Below are positions 36,669 through 45,608 of a stretch of 64,000 nucleotides of DNA, piece after piece. The DNA is from JBCDBD01 sp039184335 (GTDB lineage Bacteria; Bacteroidota; Bacteroidia; Flavobacteriales; Flavobacteriaceae): contig JBCDBD010000006.1 in the NCBI GenBank assembly GCA_039184335.1, forward strand, positions 51,086-115,085, in the 5' to 3' direction. Made by a program: the position numbers and the translations under genes. How positions within the stretch are numbered: position 1 is the stretch's first letter; each line of letters starts with the position of its first letter. The notes beneath the pieces were generated by a model. That model had not been told where the DNA came from and did not search any database. It was given only the letters and a program-made list of their open reading frames with translations.

Positions 36669-37177
36669 GGTTTTCGATTCTTTGCCCTTAACTTAGCGGT
36701 CAGCAGGCTATCACTGTTTTTCTTAAGGGCAACGACCTGTGAAACATTTTCATTAGGCACCGCGATGGAAAGTACGTAATGTGCGATTTTCCATTCGCCA
36801 TTCACTTTTTTCAGGACGCCTGAACCCCTGCACAGCTTCATTTGGGTATCGAGCAACTCATCGAACCAAGCAAAATCATTGGTGCCATTGATATAAACGT
36901 TTCGCTCCAGTGCCGTAAAACTCCATGCTTTTCCCTTGTCAAAATAAGGTTTCGAAAATTCACGAAAGGCCTGGTTTTGCCAATTTTCGGTAGCATCAGT
37001 GCCTAAAAACACCCCATCTGTTGTCATTTTATTAAAATACGATTCAAAGTCTGCTCTTGCCGCAGCAAGATGCCATGCATCCAAAACCGAATCAATGGCC
37101 TGCCTCTCCTGTTGTCCGTGCACATGCACCACAGTCAAAATCAAAATGAGCCCAAAAAACAAATTGCTATTCTTCAT
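36665..37177 (-). CDS. exported SnoaL/NTF2-like protein
   Basis: A 170-residue protein with a signal peptide ('LFFGLILILTVVHVHGQ') and an NTF2-like cone fold: 'VLDAWHLAAARADFESYFNKM', 'DGVFLGTDATENW', 'VNGEWKIAHYVLSIAVPNE'. It matches the 'nuclear transport factor 2 family' exported proteins common in flavobacteria. The enzymatic role is unknown. Its start overlaps the end of the upstream lipoprotein gene by 11 bp, so the two are translationally coupled. Confidence 0.85.
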   Translation of the reverse strand: MKNSNLFFGLILILTVVHVHGQQERQAIDSVLDAWHLAAARADFESYFNKMTTDGVFLGTDATENWQNQAFREFSKPYFDKGKAWSFTALERNVYINGTNDFAWFDELLDTQMKLCRGSGVLKKVNGEWKIAHYVLSIAVPNENVSQVVALKKNSDSLLTAKLRAKNRKP

Positions 37178-37664
37178 CTAAAATAAGTTTGGTGTCCAAT
37201 GCATTATTGATGATAATATTGAACTGATCACGAAATGCATTGTAAGCAATCAACATTTCAACCGTTGCCGCAGTTGCATTTCTACGTTCTACGACTGTGG
37301 CCTTGGTTTTAAGAAGAAATGTTCGCAATACCTTTTGCCGGCTTTTGATCTGTGCCTTGTCAAACGTTTCAGGATATGTTGATTCCCGTAAAATTTTTTC
37401 CTTTGCCAATAAATCGTCGACCGCAAAGCCCAGGTCTTCATGGGTCTTTGCTTGGTAAAGCACATTGAAACTCTGGGTCAGTCCACCAAATTCGGGCCAA
37501 CCATCCAACAGCTGGGCCGCTTCGAGGTTTATCGGTGCTTTTGGGGGCATCTTTTGATATTCAAACAATAGTGTTTGTGAATCAGCAACCTGGGTTTCTT
37601 CTTGTGTCTTGCCACAGCCTAAGAACACAAGCATTGAAAAAGCTATCACACATAATTTTTGCAT
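37167..37664 (-). CDS. hypothetical lipoprotein
   Basis: A 165-residue protein with a lipobox ('VIAFSMLVFLGCGKTQEE', Cys at about residue 17). The mature part is helical and contains 'RRNATAATVEMLIAYNAFRDQFN'. No family is recognised. It is the first gene of a two-gene operon with the NTF2-like protein. Confidence 0.72.
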   Translation of the reverse strand: MQKLCVIAFSMLVFLGCGKTQEETQVADSQTLLFEYQKMPPKAPINLEAAQLLDGWPEFGGLTQSFNVLYQAKTHEDLGFAVDDLLAKEKILRESTYPETFDKAQIKSRQKVLRTFLLKTKATVVERRNATAATVEMLIAYNAFRDQFNIIINNALDTKLILDEE

Positions 37665-37728
37665 AAACGAATGTACAAATTTTAATAAAGGCTATCTTTA
37701 CCTTTAGACCTAATCTTCAATACCCAAC

Positions 37729-38682
37729 ATGCAAAAAAACATTTTGATCCTAGGGGCCTGTGGGCAAATAGGAACGGAGCTTACCCTTGCACTTCGAAAA
37801 AGGTTTGGTGCTAAAAATGTCATCGCCAGTGATATCAGGCAAGGTGGTGAAACCCTTATGGATTCTGGCCCTTTCGAGCTTTTGGACGCTACTGACTATG
37901 AAGCCATTGAAGATATCGTCATGCATTACGAGACCCAAGAGGTGTACTTGATGGCCGCAATGTTGAGTGCGACAGCCGAAAAGTTCCCCCTACGGGCATG
38001 GAACCTCAACATGAACTCTCTTTTCAACGTACTGAATTTGGGAAAAGAACGAAAAATCGATAAAATATTCTGGCCCTCCAGTATTGCGGTATTTGGCCCT
38101 AGCACTGTCAAGAAAAATACGCCCCAGCATACGATAATGGAACCCACAACGGTCTATGGTATTAGCAAACAGACGGGTGAGCGGTGGTGTGACTATTATT
38201 TCAAAAAGTTTGGTGTGGACGTTCGTAGTGTTCGCTACCCCGGATTGATCAGTTGGAAAACCCTACCCGGTGGCGGCACCACCGATTATGCCGTGGAAAT
38301 CTATCACCAGGCCTTGGAAAAAAAGCACTATACCTGTTTTTTAAAAGCCGACACAAAACTGCCCATGATGTATATGGACGATGCCATCAAAGCTACCATT
38401 TCGATAATGGAATCAGATGCGGCTGCATTAACAGTTCGATCTTCGTACAATTTGGCTGCGATGAGTTTTGATCCCATTGAAATGACCCACAGCATTCAGC
38501 AGCATCTCCCCGATTTTCAGGTACATTACCAACCCGATTTCCGTCAAGAGATTGCCAATACCTGGCCCCATAGCATCGATGATACGGCGGCTAGGACGGA
38601 TTGGGGATGGAAACCTAAGTTTAATCTCGAAAAAACGACCAACGAAATGTTGAACAATCTGGGCAAACACAAGCCTATCTGA
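37729..38682 (+). CDS. L-threonine 3-dehydrogenase-like NAD-dependent epimerase/dehydratase
   Basis: A 317-residue GalE-like extended SDR. It has 'ILGACGQIGTELTLALRKRFG' (NAD loop), 'VIASDIRQGG', the catalytic 'WPSSIAVFGP' Ser and 'TVYGISKQTGE' (YxxxK), and 'VRYPGLISW'. This matches the short-chain L-threonine dehydrogenases known from Flavobacterium (rather than the zinc MDR type), which oxidise threonine to 2-amino-3-ketobutyrate. The substrate assignment is from family knowledge. A near -7 element (TATCTTTA) lies about 35 bp upstream. Confidence 0.82.
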   Translation: MQKNILILGACGQIGTELTLALRKRFGAKNVIASDIRQGGETLMDSGPFELLDATDYEAIEDIVMHYETQEVYLMAAMLSATAEKFPLRAWNLNMNSLFNVLNLGKERKIDKIFWPSSIAVFGPSTVKKNTPQHTIMEPTTVYGISKQTGERWCDYYFKKFGVDVRSVRYPGLISWKTLPGGGTTDYAVEIYHQALEKKHYTCFLKADTKLPMMYMDDAIKATISIMESDAAALTVRSSYNLAAMSFDPIEMTHSIQQHLPDFQVHYQPDFRQEIANTWPHSIDDTAARTDWGWKPKFNLEKTTNEMLNNLGKHKPI

Positions 38683-38683
38683 C

Positions 38684-38983
38684 CTATTCTTCTTCATCTT
38701 TGTCTTCCATATCAAAATCGGGCATCGCTTCAGGGATGTCTGTAACCCCATACTCCTCTTCGTCGTAATTCACTAGGGTGTATTGTAGTTTTGCACTGAT
38801 CTTTACGAGATACTTAGTGTCCTGGGCAATTACCTCAACAGCCTCTATCAGCTCCCCCTTGGCATTTTTAAAAGAGATGATGTCCAAATCATCATACCCA
38901 TCAGGATATTTCTCGACCAAAAGCTTCAAAACTTCGGGGGTGAGCTTTTTAAAGTCTACAATGACTCGCTTTAGGTTATTCAT
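38684..38983 (-). CDS. conserved acidic hypothetical protein
   Basis: A 99-residue protein: 'VIVDFKKLTPEVLKLLVEKYPDGYDDLDIISFKN' then a beta part and a strongly acidic tail (ending DMEDKDEEE). It is soluble and has a style widely seen in Flavobacteriaceae, but I know no function. It is convergent with the threonine-dehydrogenase-like gene. Confidence 0.72.
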   Translation of the reverse strand: MNNLKRVIVDFKKLTPEVLKLLVEKYPDGYDDLDIISFKNAKGELIEAVEVIAQDTKYLVKISAKLQYTLVNYDEEEYGVTDIPEAMPDFDMEDKDEEE

Positions 38984-39051
38984 GCAAACACAAGAATTGG
39001 CTTCTTAAAAATAAGATAAATTTCAGTTGGACAAACGCCACCATAAAAAAT

Positions 39052-39480
39052 TCACCTATTGAAAATATCAGATTTTCCCCCTCGTTTTTCCAGAAGCTTT
39101 ATCTGATGGATCTCAATGGCTTTATCAATGGGTTTGAGCATGTCATAGATATTCAGCGCAACAACACTCGCACCATGCATGGCCTCGACCTCTACCCCTG
39201 TTTTGTAAAATGTTTTAACAGTGACCTTGATGATGATATCAAGCTGTTGTAGTTCGTATTCGATGCTGGAAAACTCGATCGGTAAGGGGTGGCAGTCAGG
39301 CAAAAGGTCTGCAGTCTTTTTAATCGCCAAAAAACCTGCGGCCCTACTCATAGAAAAGACATCGCCCTTGGGTACGGTCTTGTTCTGTATCGCTTGAACT
39401 GTAGCCTTTGCACCCAATTTGACGATCGCTTGGGCGACCGCCATACGATAGGTCGGTTTTTTTTCTGAAATATCAACCAT
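39052..39480 (-). CDS. moaC: cyclic pyranopterin monophosphate synthase
   Basis: A 142-residue MoaC, which converts 3',8-cyclo-7,8-dihydro-GTP to cPMP in molybdenum-cofactor synthesis. It carries the family signatures 'MVDISEKKPTYRMAVAQA', 'PKGDVFSMSRAAGFLAIKKT', 'LLPDCHPLPIE', 'KTGVEVEAMHGASVVALNIYDM' and 'LLEKRGGKSD'. It lies 4 bp after moaE. No other Moco genes are nearby in the window. Confidence 0.95.
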   Translation of the reverse strand: MVDISEKKPTYRMAVAQAIVKLGAKATVQAIQNKTVPKGDVFSMSRAAGFLAIKKTADLLPDCHPLPIEFSSIEYELQQLDIIIKVTVKTFYKTGVEVEAMHGASVVALNIYDMLKPIDKAIEIHQIKLLEKRGGKSDIFNR

Positions 39481-39484
39481 AATG

Positions 39485-39928
39485 CTATGTGTTCACTTTC
39501 CATTGGTAGGAATCATCTTCAAAAAGTTCCTTTCCAAAAATCGGCACTTGGTGCTTTATGGCTTCCACTACATACTGTAATGCCTCAAAGACCACTTTTC
39601 GGTGTGGTGACGAAACAAAGACAAACAGACAGATTTCACCCACGTTGACCTTACCAATACTATGGTAGATGTGCATGCAGCTCAAATCAAACCTTTCAAA
39701 AGTCGATTCACGTATTTCCGAAAACTTCAGATTGGCCATTTCTGTATATGCCGAATACTCAATGGCACTTACCACTTTACCAGCTATGGTATCAGCGCGA
39801 ACCTGGCCCAGAAAAATATCATGCGCCCCAATTTGGGGCTTTGACTGGTGCTTGGCAATGGCAGTTGCTATAAAATTTGGGGCAATCGCACCTTCTATAA
39901 ATACATTTTTGCTTTTCATATCAAGCAT
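39485..39928 (-). CDS. moaE: molybdopterin synthase catalytic subunit
   Basis: A 147-residue MoaE (144 if ATG 39919 is used). It has 'GAHDIFLGQVRADTIAGKVVSAIEYSAY', 'MHIYHSIGKVNVGEICLFVFVSSPHRKVVFEALQYVVEAIKHQVPIFGKELFED', with the catalytic Lys in 'PIFGKE'. It transfers sulfur to cPMP with MoaD, which is not in this window. The frame is open to 40066, but that part is not conserved in style. Confidence 0.93.
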   Translation of the reverse strand: MLDMKSKNVFIEGAIAPNFIATAIAKHQSKPQIGAHDIFLGQVRADTIAGKVVSAIEYSAYTEMANLKFSEIRESTFERFDLSCMHIYHSIGKVNVGEICLFVFVSSPHRKVVFEALQYVVEAIKHQVPIFGKELFEDDSYQWKVNT

Positions 39929-40442
39929 TTTGTACCGAAAATAAGAAAAGTAACTTCGAGATGTGTCTTTAAGGACTGTGCCATGTTTTATGGGGTTCTT
40001 TGTTTTTATTCCACAAAACGCTTGGTTTATGGGCTTTTGATTGGATTTTCTTCCGATTGTTATCAAAAATAACGAATTACAGAATATACTTGGGAAGACG
40101 GGAAGGCACTTTTAAGATGAAAAGAAATACTATGCGTCTTTCGATACACTTACCCTTAGGGGTATTATAATACGTCTGAAGTCTTTTGTCTATCTGGGGC
40201 GTTCGCCCTATTTATGGATAACATCAATCCCCGGGAGGCCAGCTAATAAAGTATGATCCTATTCTTTTCTAATGAAATCCAAAAAAATATTGTCAAACGA
40301 AACTTGGAACAACTTACATGGTTTGCATTGAAGAAAAATCCGTTTTGGTTAAGGTCGACCATTTTGGCAATGTAACACGTATGGCACCCTTTTTTATCTT
40401 TAAAATTAGTAAAATGAAGACATAAAATAAATTTATTTGCAC
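39929..40442. other. 514 bp stretch without a supported gene
   Basis: It holds a 12-bp palindrome GTATTATAATAC (40162-40173), a tight GC hairpin GGGCGttCGCCC (40197-40208), and a 40-codon plus-strand frame (40253-40375) with protein-like but unrecognised composition. It separates the moaEC pair from the iron-uptake island and may mark the island's left edge. Confidence 0.4.
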
Positions 40443-41459
40443 CTAGTTTTGTTTTCTATAGTCCTTGGGGGAGAGTCCAAATTCCTTTTTGAAAGCAGTA
40501 CTAAAATGTCTATGGTTTTTATACCCAATACTTTCGGCTATTTCCACAATTGGAGTGGTCGATTTCAGTAAAAGCTTCTGGGCCTTTTGCATCTTAACCC
40601 TTTTCCAGTAACCAAATACGGTATCATTGAAAATAGACTTAAATCCGGACTTTAAAGTATATTCGTTGGTGCCACAATGTCTAGCAAGGAAACTGAGGGT
40701 GATATTGGATTTATCGAGGTTTTCGTGTAAAAAGTCCCTACAGAGATGAATGCGTTTTACGGTATCGTCTTTTAGTCCATATTTAAGATAGAGGTGTTCA
40801 GAAGAATACGATTGTTCCAATTGTAACCGTAACAGTTCCAATATGCGCGATTGCAAATAGATTTGTTTGATGGCTCCCTTTTTGTTATGGTTCAAGACCT
40901 GATGTATGGCATCGTTCATTTTTTTGTTGATAGTAAAGCTACGTTCCTGTAAACTAGTGGATTTCATTTGCGAAATGTTTGAACAAAAACTACGAAGTAG
41001 TTCATTCGTTTCCTCCTTACTTTCTTGTAAATAGCTCTTTTCAACACTAATAACCAATAATTTCAAGTGCTTTGATAGCACTTGATAGTTGGTGCATTTT
41101 TTATTGGCACCATAAAAATTTAGGTCATGCCCCCTATCCATTAGAGTAATTCGGCTATTGGTAGCGCTATTCGTCACACAGGTTCCTTCCAATACCATTC
41201 GCATTTCTATGACATCTTCCTTGCGTTCAAAATACAGCTCTTTCTGTTTCTCAAGGTTTAAATCACAATAGAGAAACCCAAAGGAGGGATAGTTCACCCA
41301 TCGAAGCACCCCTTTTATGCTTGAGAGTTCCAGAACTTCTGAAAGTTCATGTAATTTTTCAGAGTTGTTCCTATTTGTGATGTTCCCATCAATAAAAACT
41401 GACCCTTCCCTAATATGGATTAAGGGTTTGCTTAACATTTTTATACCCGACTTTAACAT
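40443..41459 (-). CDS. AraC family regulator (PchR-like), paralogue 1
   Basis: A 338-residue regulator (331 from the second Met at 41438). The N-terminal sensor domain ('VIEMRMVLEGTCVTN', 'LNFYGANKKCTNYQVLSKH') resembles the ferri-siderophore-sensing domain of PchR-like AraC proteins. The C-terminal double HTH (about 245-338) has recognition helices 'CGTNEYTLKSGFKSIF' and 'GYKNHRHFSTAFKKEFG'. It is divergent from the TonB receptor gene, 111 bp apart, with tandem 16-bp boxes between them. It is a paralogue of the second AraC (61269-62255), with which it shares GTNEYTLKxGFK and GYKNxxHFxTAFKKxFG. It probably activates siderophore uptake when the ligand is present. Confidence 0.92.
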   Translation of the reverse strand: MLKSGIKMLSKPLIHIREGSVFIDGNITNRNNSEKLHELSEVLELSSIKGVLRWVNYPSFGFLYCDLNLEKQKELYFERKEDVIEMRMVLEGTCVTNSATNSRITLMDRGHDLNFYGANKKCTNYQVLSKHLKLLVISVEKSYLQESKEETNELLRSFCSNISQMKSTSLQERSFTINKKMNDAIHQVLNHNKKGAIKQIYLQSRILELLRLQLEQSYSSEHLYLKYGLKDDTVKRIHLCRDFLHENLDKSNITLSFLARHCGTNEYTLKSGFKSIFNDTVFGYWKRVKMQKAQKLLLKSTTPIVEIAESIGYKNHRHFSTAFKKEFGLSPKDYRKQN

Positions 41460-41470
41460 TTATTTACAAA

Positions 41471-41507
41471 ATTCCTTTTAGCGGAAATTTCGCTCCGTTC
41501 ATCGGAA
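41471..41507 (+). promoter_or_regulatory. tandem AraC boxes, receptor 1 promoter
   Basis: Two 16-bp sites, ATTCCTTTTAGCGGAA (41471-41486) and GCTCCGTTCATCGGAA (41492-41507), spaced 21 bp start to start (two helical turns). The second ends 21 nt before the -7 element and 63 nt before the receptor's ATG. The first lies 11 bp before the start codon of the divergent araC gene, so occupancy may also repress araC. Confidence 0.75.
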
Positions 41508-41528
41508 AAACCTGTGTATGGAAGAAAT

Positions 41529-41562
41529 TACTTTTGCCATCATTTAGAATTAGTCTAAATAA
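41529..41562 (+). promoter_or_regulatory. -7 element plus iron-box palindrome, receptor 1
   Basis: TACTTTTG (41529-41536) is an exact -7 element. Four bases later comes ATTTAGA-ATTAG-TCTAAAT (41542-41560, continuing to TCTAAATAA at 41562). This is an inverted repeat in the initial transcribed region, where a repressor would block elongation or initiation. The same palindrome recurs at receptor 2 and at the reductase/flavodoxin promoter. DtxR-type iron repressors are the best guess. Confidence 0.65.
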
Positions 41563-41570
41563 AAATACTA

Positions 41571-43922
41571 ATGTATAAAAATTACTTTGCAATTGTGATT
41601 TTCTTTTCTGGGGTAATGGTAACTCTTGGGCAAAGCCCACTTTCGGGAAAGGTATTGGATGATACGGGAATCCCTATGATGGGTGCCACTGTACAGCTCC
41701 AGGGTACCAAATTAGGGGTTGTTGCTGACGAAAATGGGTATTTTAAGTTTGAGAAGACCCCCTATGGAAACTTTAAACTCGTTGTTTCTTCTTTGGGTTT
41801 TCAGACTAAGACTGTGGCAGTGCAATTAAAAAGGAGCCATCCTGTTTCCCTGACCATCACTCTTGCAGAATCCAGTGAGCAGCTCGATGAAGTGGTGGTA
41901 AGGGGAAAGTCCCAAGAACAACAAAAAAGGGAGCGGCCCATTAAAATTGAGGTCATTGATATAGCTAAAGTAGTTCAACAGGCAACAAGTTTACCTGAGA
42001 TCATAAATCAAATCTCCGGTGTCAAGGTACGTCAATCTTCTGGAGTTGGAAGCAATACCACAATTGCCATTAATGGACTTCAAGGAAATGCCATTCGTTT
42101 TTTTAAAGATGGTATCCCCACTGATTACCTTGGACGTTCCTTTGATCTTTCCCTGCTTCCCACAGGAAACCTTAAAAATGTAGAAATATACAAGGGCGTA
42201 TTGCCCATTGCCTTAGGGGCCGATGCCCTTGGGGGTGCGGTAAATCTGACCACTAAAGAGAAAAGTAGGGATTATCGGAGTGCTTCTTATGAAATAGGCT
42301 CCTTCAATACCAATATCTTAAATCTTGGGGTAAATTATGTCATTCCGAAGACAAAACTCCATGCGGGGGTAACCAGTTATTATACCTATACCGATAATGA
42401 CTACGAGTTTACTTCCGATGATATTACAGATGCATTCGGTGTTCCGATTACCGAAGAATTGACCAGGTTCCATGATGCTTTTAGAGCAAGGTATGTTGAT
42501 GTAAACTTTGGGGTACATGATACCAAATGGGCCGATATACTGGATATTAGCCTTTCCTATTTTGATTTGAACAATCAGGTGCAAAATGGGATCAGTATCG
42601 TTCAGCCACTAGGCGAAGTTACCCAAGCAGAAATCACACGACTCGCCAGCTTTAGGTACGCAAAACAGATTACTCCCAAGTGGAACGTCAACTTGTTTTT
42701 AGCATATAGCCGAAATGACACCCAAGAGCAAGATTTGGCAGAATTTAGATACAATTGGTTTGGGGAGCAAACCGTGGAGACCCCATCCGGTGAAGTACAA
42801 CTTCGCGACCAGCGGATTGAGCAAGACAATCACGTAGCCAGATTTGTTGCCCGGTATGATCTCAATGAGCGGTTTAATATAAAACTGAGTTCTACCTATA
42901 ACAGCGTGGATAGGGTGGGTACCGATCCCTTTGCACAGGAAAATTTTATAACGGGTATACAACCCATCACCATTCCTTCCACCTATCGGAAGATCGTATC
43001 TGGATTGGGGATCGGATCAAAATTCTTTGGTCAAAAACTGGTTGGAGAAACTTTTGTAAAGAATTATTACTTAGAAACGGAATCCGCCAGTTTTTTTGGA
43101 GAGAGCCTCACTGAGGAACTTTTTGATCGCTCCTTTGGTTTTGGTCAATCCTTCAAGTATGAATTTGATGAAACCACCTATGTCAGAATCTCTTACGAGC
43201 AGGCCACACGTATACCAGAAGCTGATGAATATTTTGGAGACAATCTCTTTTTGCTGCCCAATCCACTTTTAATTCCTGAAACGAGCGACAATCTCAATGT
43301 TGGCATAGCTACAAATTTGAACAAATCCAATTCAGTTGCTGTTGAGATCAATGGATTTTATCGTGATACCAAAGACTTTATCCGCATATTCCCCCAGGGC
43401 TTACTCTTCAGTATAAATAGAAACAGTTTTACTCAAATAGCAAAGGGGGTGGAGATGAATTTTAGGATAAATCCATCTGAATCTTCTTCCATAAGTGCGG
43501 CTATCACCTATCAAGATTTACGAGGGAAGGACAATTTGGATAACCCAAATTTGGAAGATTCCAGAACACCTAATATTCCTTATTTCTTTACCAATCTTAG
43601 TGCAAACAAGAATTTTTTGTTCCCCTTTGGATGGGACTTGGACTTGAACTTTTATGGAAACTATCTTTTTACTGAACAATATTTTGTTAGGGCTACCGAA
43701 AAGAGTCTTGAACCTGGGTTATTTGAAAAGGCCCCCAGCTCGGTAACCAATATCATACCCTCCCAACATCAAGTAAATATGGGAGTGACCTGTAAGCTAA
43801 AGAAAATACCCTTAAGCTTAAATTTCGAAGTCATCAATGCCTTGGATGCCGAATTATATGATGAATTCAGAATTCCAAAACCCTTACGAAACTTTAGGCT
43901 TAAAATGACCTATCGCCTATAA
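41571..43922 (+). CDS. TonB-dependent receptor 1 (XusA-like, siderophore)
   Basis: A 783-residue outer-membrane receptor. The signal peptide (about 1-20) is followed by a carboxypeptidase-regulatory-like domain ('LSGKVLDDTGIPMMGATVQL', to about residue 105). The plug (about 125-235) has 'IINQISGVKVRQSSGVGSNTTIAINGLQGNAIRFFKDGIP' and 'VEIYKGVLPIALGADALGGAVNLTT'. A 22-strand barrel ends with an aromatic-rich C-terminus ('RLKMTYRL'). It is followed 21 bp later by a DUF4374 lipoprotein, the arrangement of XusA-XusB in Bacteroides. It likely imports a ferric siderophore or a related metal complex; the ligand cannot be read from sequence. Confidence 0.92.
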   Translation: MYKNYFAIVIFFSGVMVTLGQSPLSGKVLDDTGIPMMGATVQLQGTKLGVVADENGYFKFEKTPYGNFKLVVSSLGFQTKTVAVQLKRSHPVSLTITLAESSEQLDEVVVRGKSQEQQKRERPIKIEVIDIAKVVQQATSLPEIINQISGVKVRQSSGVGSNTTIAINGLQGNAIRFFKDGIPTDYLGRSFDLSLLPTGNLKNVEIYKGVLPIALGADALGGAVNLTTKEKSRDYRSASYEIGSFNTNILNLGVNYVIPKTKLHAGVTSYYTYTDNDYEFTSDDITDAFGVPITEELTRFHDAFRARYVDVNFGVHDTKWADILDISLSYFDLNNQVQNGISIVQPLGEVTQAEITRLASFRYAKQITPKWNVNLFLAYSRNDTQEQDLAEFRYNWFGEQTVETPSGEVQLRDQRIEQDNHVARFVARYDLNERFNIKLSSTYNSVDRVGTDPFAQENFITGIQPITIPSTYRKIVSGLGIGSKFFGQKLVGETFVKNYYLETESASFFGESLTEELFDRSFGFGQSFKYEFDETTYVRISYEQATRIPEADEYFGDNLFLLPNPLLIPETSDNLNVGIATNLNKSNSVAVEINGFYRDTKDFIRIFPQGLLFSINRNSFTQIAKGVEMNFRINPSESSSISAAITYQDLRGKDNLDNPNLEDSRTPNIPYFFTNLSANKNFLFPFGWDLDLNFYGNYLFTEQYFVRATEKSLEPGLFEKAPSSVTNIIPSQHQVNMGVTCKLKKIPLSLNFEVINALDAELYDEFRIPKPLRNFRLKMTYRL

Positions 43923-43943
43923 CACTAATTTAAACCTTATGAA

Positions 43944-45335
43944 ATGAAAACAATTAAGCATGTATTGATTTTTTTCCTGGGCATTGGCTTTATGGCCTGT
44001 AGTTCAGATGATAGCAATCCAGAACCTGACAATGAGCCATTGGCTGTTGAAGACGATACTCCTGAAGTTACCTGTGATGACGGAATTCAAAATGGTGATG
44101 AGACCGGTGTGGATTGTGGGGGGTCATGTTTGCCCTGTGACACCACTTCTTTTGCAGTTTTTGCGATAACCAATACCGAAGATGGCAGTGGGTTTTTGGT
44201 TCCCTACGATGATTTACCTACTGGTGAGGTAGATATCTCCGCTTCTCTAGAGAATGGTTATCAATTGGCAAGTACCCGTTTTTCAGGTCTTTCTTATGGT
44301 AATGCCGTTTATGCCCCGGCCAATACTTTTGGAGAAGCGGGTGTACAAAAGTTTGTTGTAAATGCATCTGGGGCTTTGGAGGATGCAGGATTTCTTCCAG
44401 GGGGAGCCGCCTCTGTCGGTAGTGGTACCATTTACGGTATCGCCTCACCCAGCAAAGGTTATTACTCCAATCACGAGGTCAATCCAATGGCAGTCCAAAT
44501 CTTTGATACCAATTCCATGACAAGAACCGGCGAAGTCGATTGCTCTGCTGCAATGAACCAAATCGTCGCCAATATGGATCCAGCAGATTCTGATAGAATT
44601 GTTCAGATGGCCGTGGGCGGTGGCTTTATGTTGGAACGTGATGGAAAATTGTTTACCCAAATGTTCTTTGAAGACGAGAATTTTGAAGAAGTAGTGGATA
44701 AAACTTTTGTGGCCGTAATTGATGTTGCCTCCGATACCTTGGAAAAAGTTATCGAATGGCCAGACTTTATTAGAGCTGGATACTATTCGTGCATCAATTG
44801 CAACTACGCTTCAGTCGGTGATGACAATCACATCTACCTATCTAATTGGATTGGCAATTTCACAGACCCAGAAGGGTTGGTCTTTAGAACAATTCGAATT
44901 AAAAGTGGGGAAACCGATTTTGATACAGAATGGGATATTAATGGCAGTAGAGACTTCCCAAATGGAGAGAACTTTTTCTTGGGTGGTACGGTAGCTAACG
45001 GTAAAATGTACGTAAAAATGTTCAATGATCCGGTTGACCCAACCTTTTCACAACTTGGAGAAAAGAAATACGCGGCCTATGAAATTGATTTGGCCACCAA
45101 GACCCCAAGAGAACTTACTGATATTCCCATAGGCTATTGGAGAAGTATCCATGGCCCAGAAATTTATGATGACAAGGTCTACTTTATCGTTGAAAATTCA
45201 GAGCAGGATGACCCCAATGATCCCAATACCGGTAAATATTACTATTATTCGTATGACCCCAATACTGGGGGCTCTGAGTTGGCCATAACTTTTACAGGTG
45301 GCCAGCCACAACGTATTGTTGAAATGCAAAACTAG
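43944..45335 (+). CDS. DUF4374 lipoprotein (XusB-like siderophore binder)
   Basis: A 463-residue lipoprotein. The signal 'VLIFFLGIGFMACSSDDS' places the lipidated Cys at about residue 17, followed by an acidic surface-export-like stretch. A 'CDDGIQNGDETGVDCGGSC' Cys-rich motif (about residues 40-65) is common in flavobacterial surface proteins. The rest is a beta-propeller of the DUF4374 type, ending 'FTGGQPQRIVEMQ'. In Bacteroides thetaiotaomicron the DUF4374 protein XusB binds ferric enterobactin or salmochelin and hands it to XusA. The same role is inferred here from the family and from the coupled receptor gene. Confidence 0.82.
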   Translation: MKTIKHVLIFFLGIGFMACSSDDSNPEPDNEPLAVEDDTPEVTCDDGIQNGDETGVDCGGSCLPCDTTSFAVFAITNTEDGSGFLVPYDDLPTGEVDISASLENGYQLASTRFSGLSYGNAVYAPANTFGEAGVQKFVVNASGALEDAGFLPGGAASVGSGTIYGIASPSKGYYSNHEVNPMAVQIFDTNSMTRTGEVDCSAAMNQIVANMDPADSDRIVQMAVGGGFMLERDGKLFTQMFFEDENFEEVVDKTFVAVIDVASDTLEKVIEWPDFIRAGYYSCINCNYASVGDDNHIYLSNWIGNFTDPEGLVFRTIRIKSGETDFDTEWDINGSRDFPNGENFFLGGTVANGKMYVKMFNDPVDPTFSQLGEKKYAAYEIDLATKTPRELTDIPIGYWRSIHGPEIYDDKVYFIVENSEQDDPNDPNTGKYYYYSYDPNTGGSELAITFTGGQPQRIVEMQN

Positions 45336-45369
45336 AAATATATGGCAGCATTGATTTTTATTGTTTTAA

Positions 45370-45405
45370 TAGGGCTATCATACCTTGTGGACTTTGATAG
45401 CCCTA
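45370..45405 (+). terminator. 11-bp perfect hairpin after the receptor/lipoprotein unit
   Basis: TAGGGCTATCA (45370-45380) pairs perfectly with TGATAGCCCTA (45395-45405) across a 14-nt loop, 34 bp past the lipoprotein stop. No T-run follows, so termination would be less strong. It separates the first unit from the PepSY operon, which has its own promoter. Confidence 0.55.
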
Positions 45406-45513
45406 AACTGCAGGCGTCAAGAATCAGAACCTAAACACCAACAAGCACCAGCGTACCATAAATGTTGCCCTGGTGCTTCCTCTTGGTGGAACATTTTTAT
45501 GGTGTTTTGAAAA

Positions 45514-45550
45514 ATTCCGCCATAAGGAGTGATTATTCCGCATTGCGGAA
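45514..45550 (+). promoter_or_regulatory. tandem AraC boxes, PepSY operon promoter
   Basis: ATTCCGCCATAAGGAG (45514-45529) and ATTCCGCATTGCGGAA (45535-45550) are 21 bp apart start to start; the second contains a perfect 15-bp palindrome. The pair ends 21 nt before a TATCTTG (-7-like, 45572-45578) and 58 nt before the operon start, the same geometry as at the two receptor promoters. Confidence 0.72.
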
Positions 45551-45608
45551 ATTTGATTTTTCAATAAGCAGTATCTTGAAATTCAACAAAAAACGAGTCT
45601 AAGTTTCG

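Noticed and set aside
40197..40208. GGGCG-TT-CGCCC hairpin as a repeat element
   Set aside because: Found once only in the window, with a two-base loop that is too tight to be a stable hairpin.
40338..40353. ATCCGTTTTGGTTAAG, similar to one AraC half-site
   Set aside because: Only one copy, no partner at 21 bp and no downstream promoter; probably chance.
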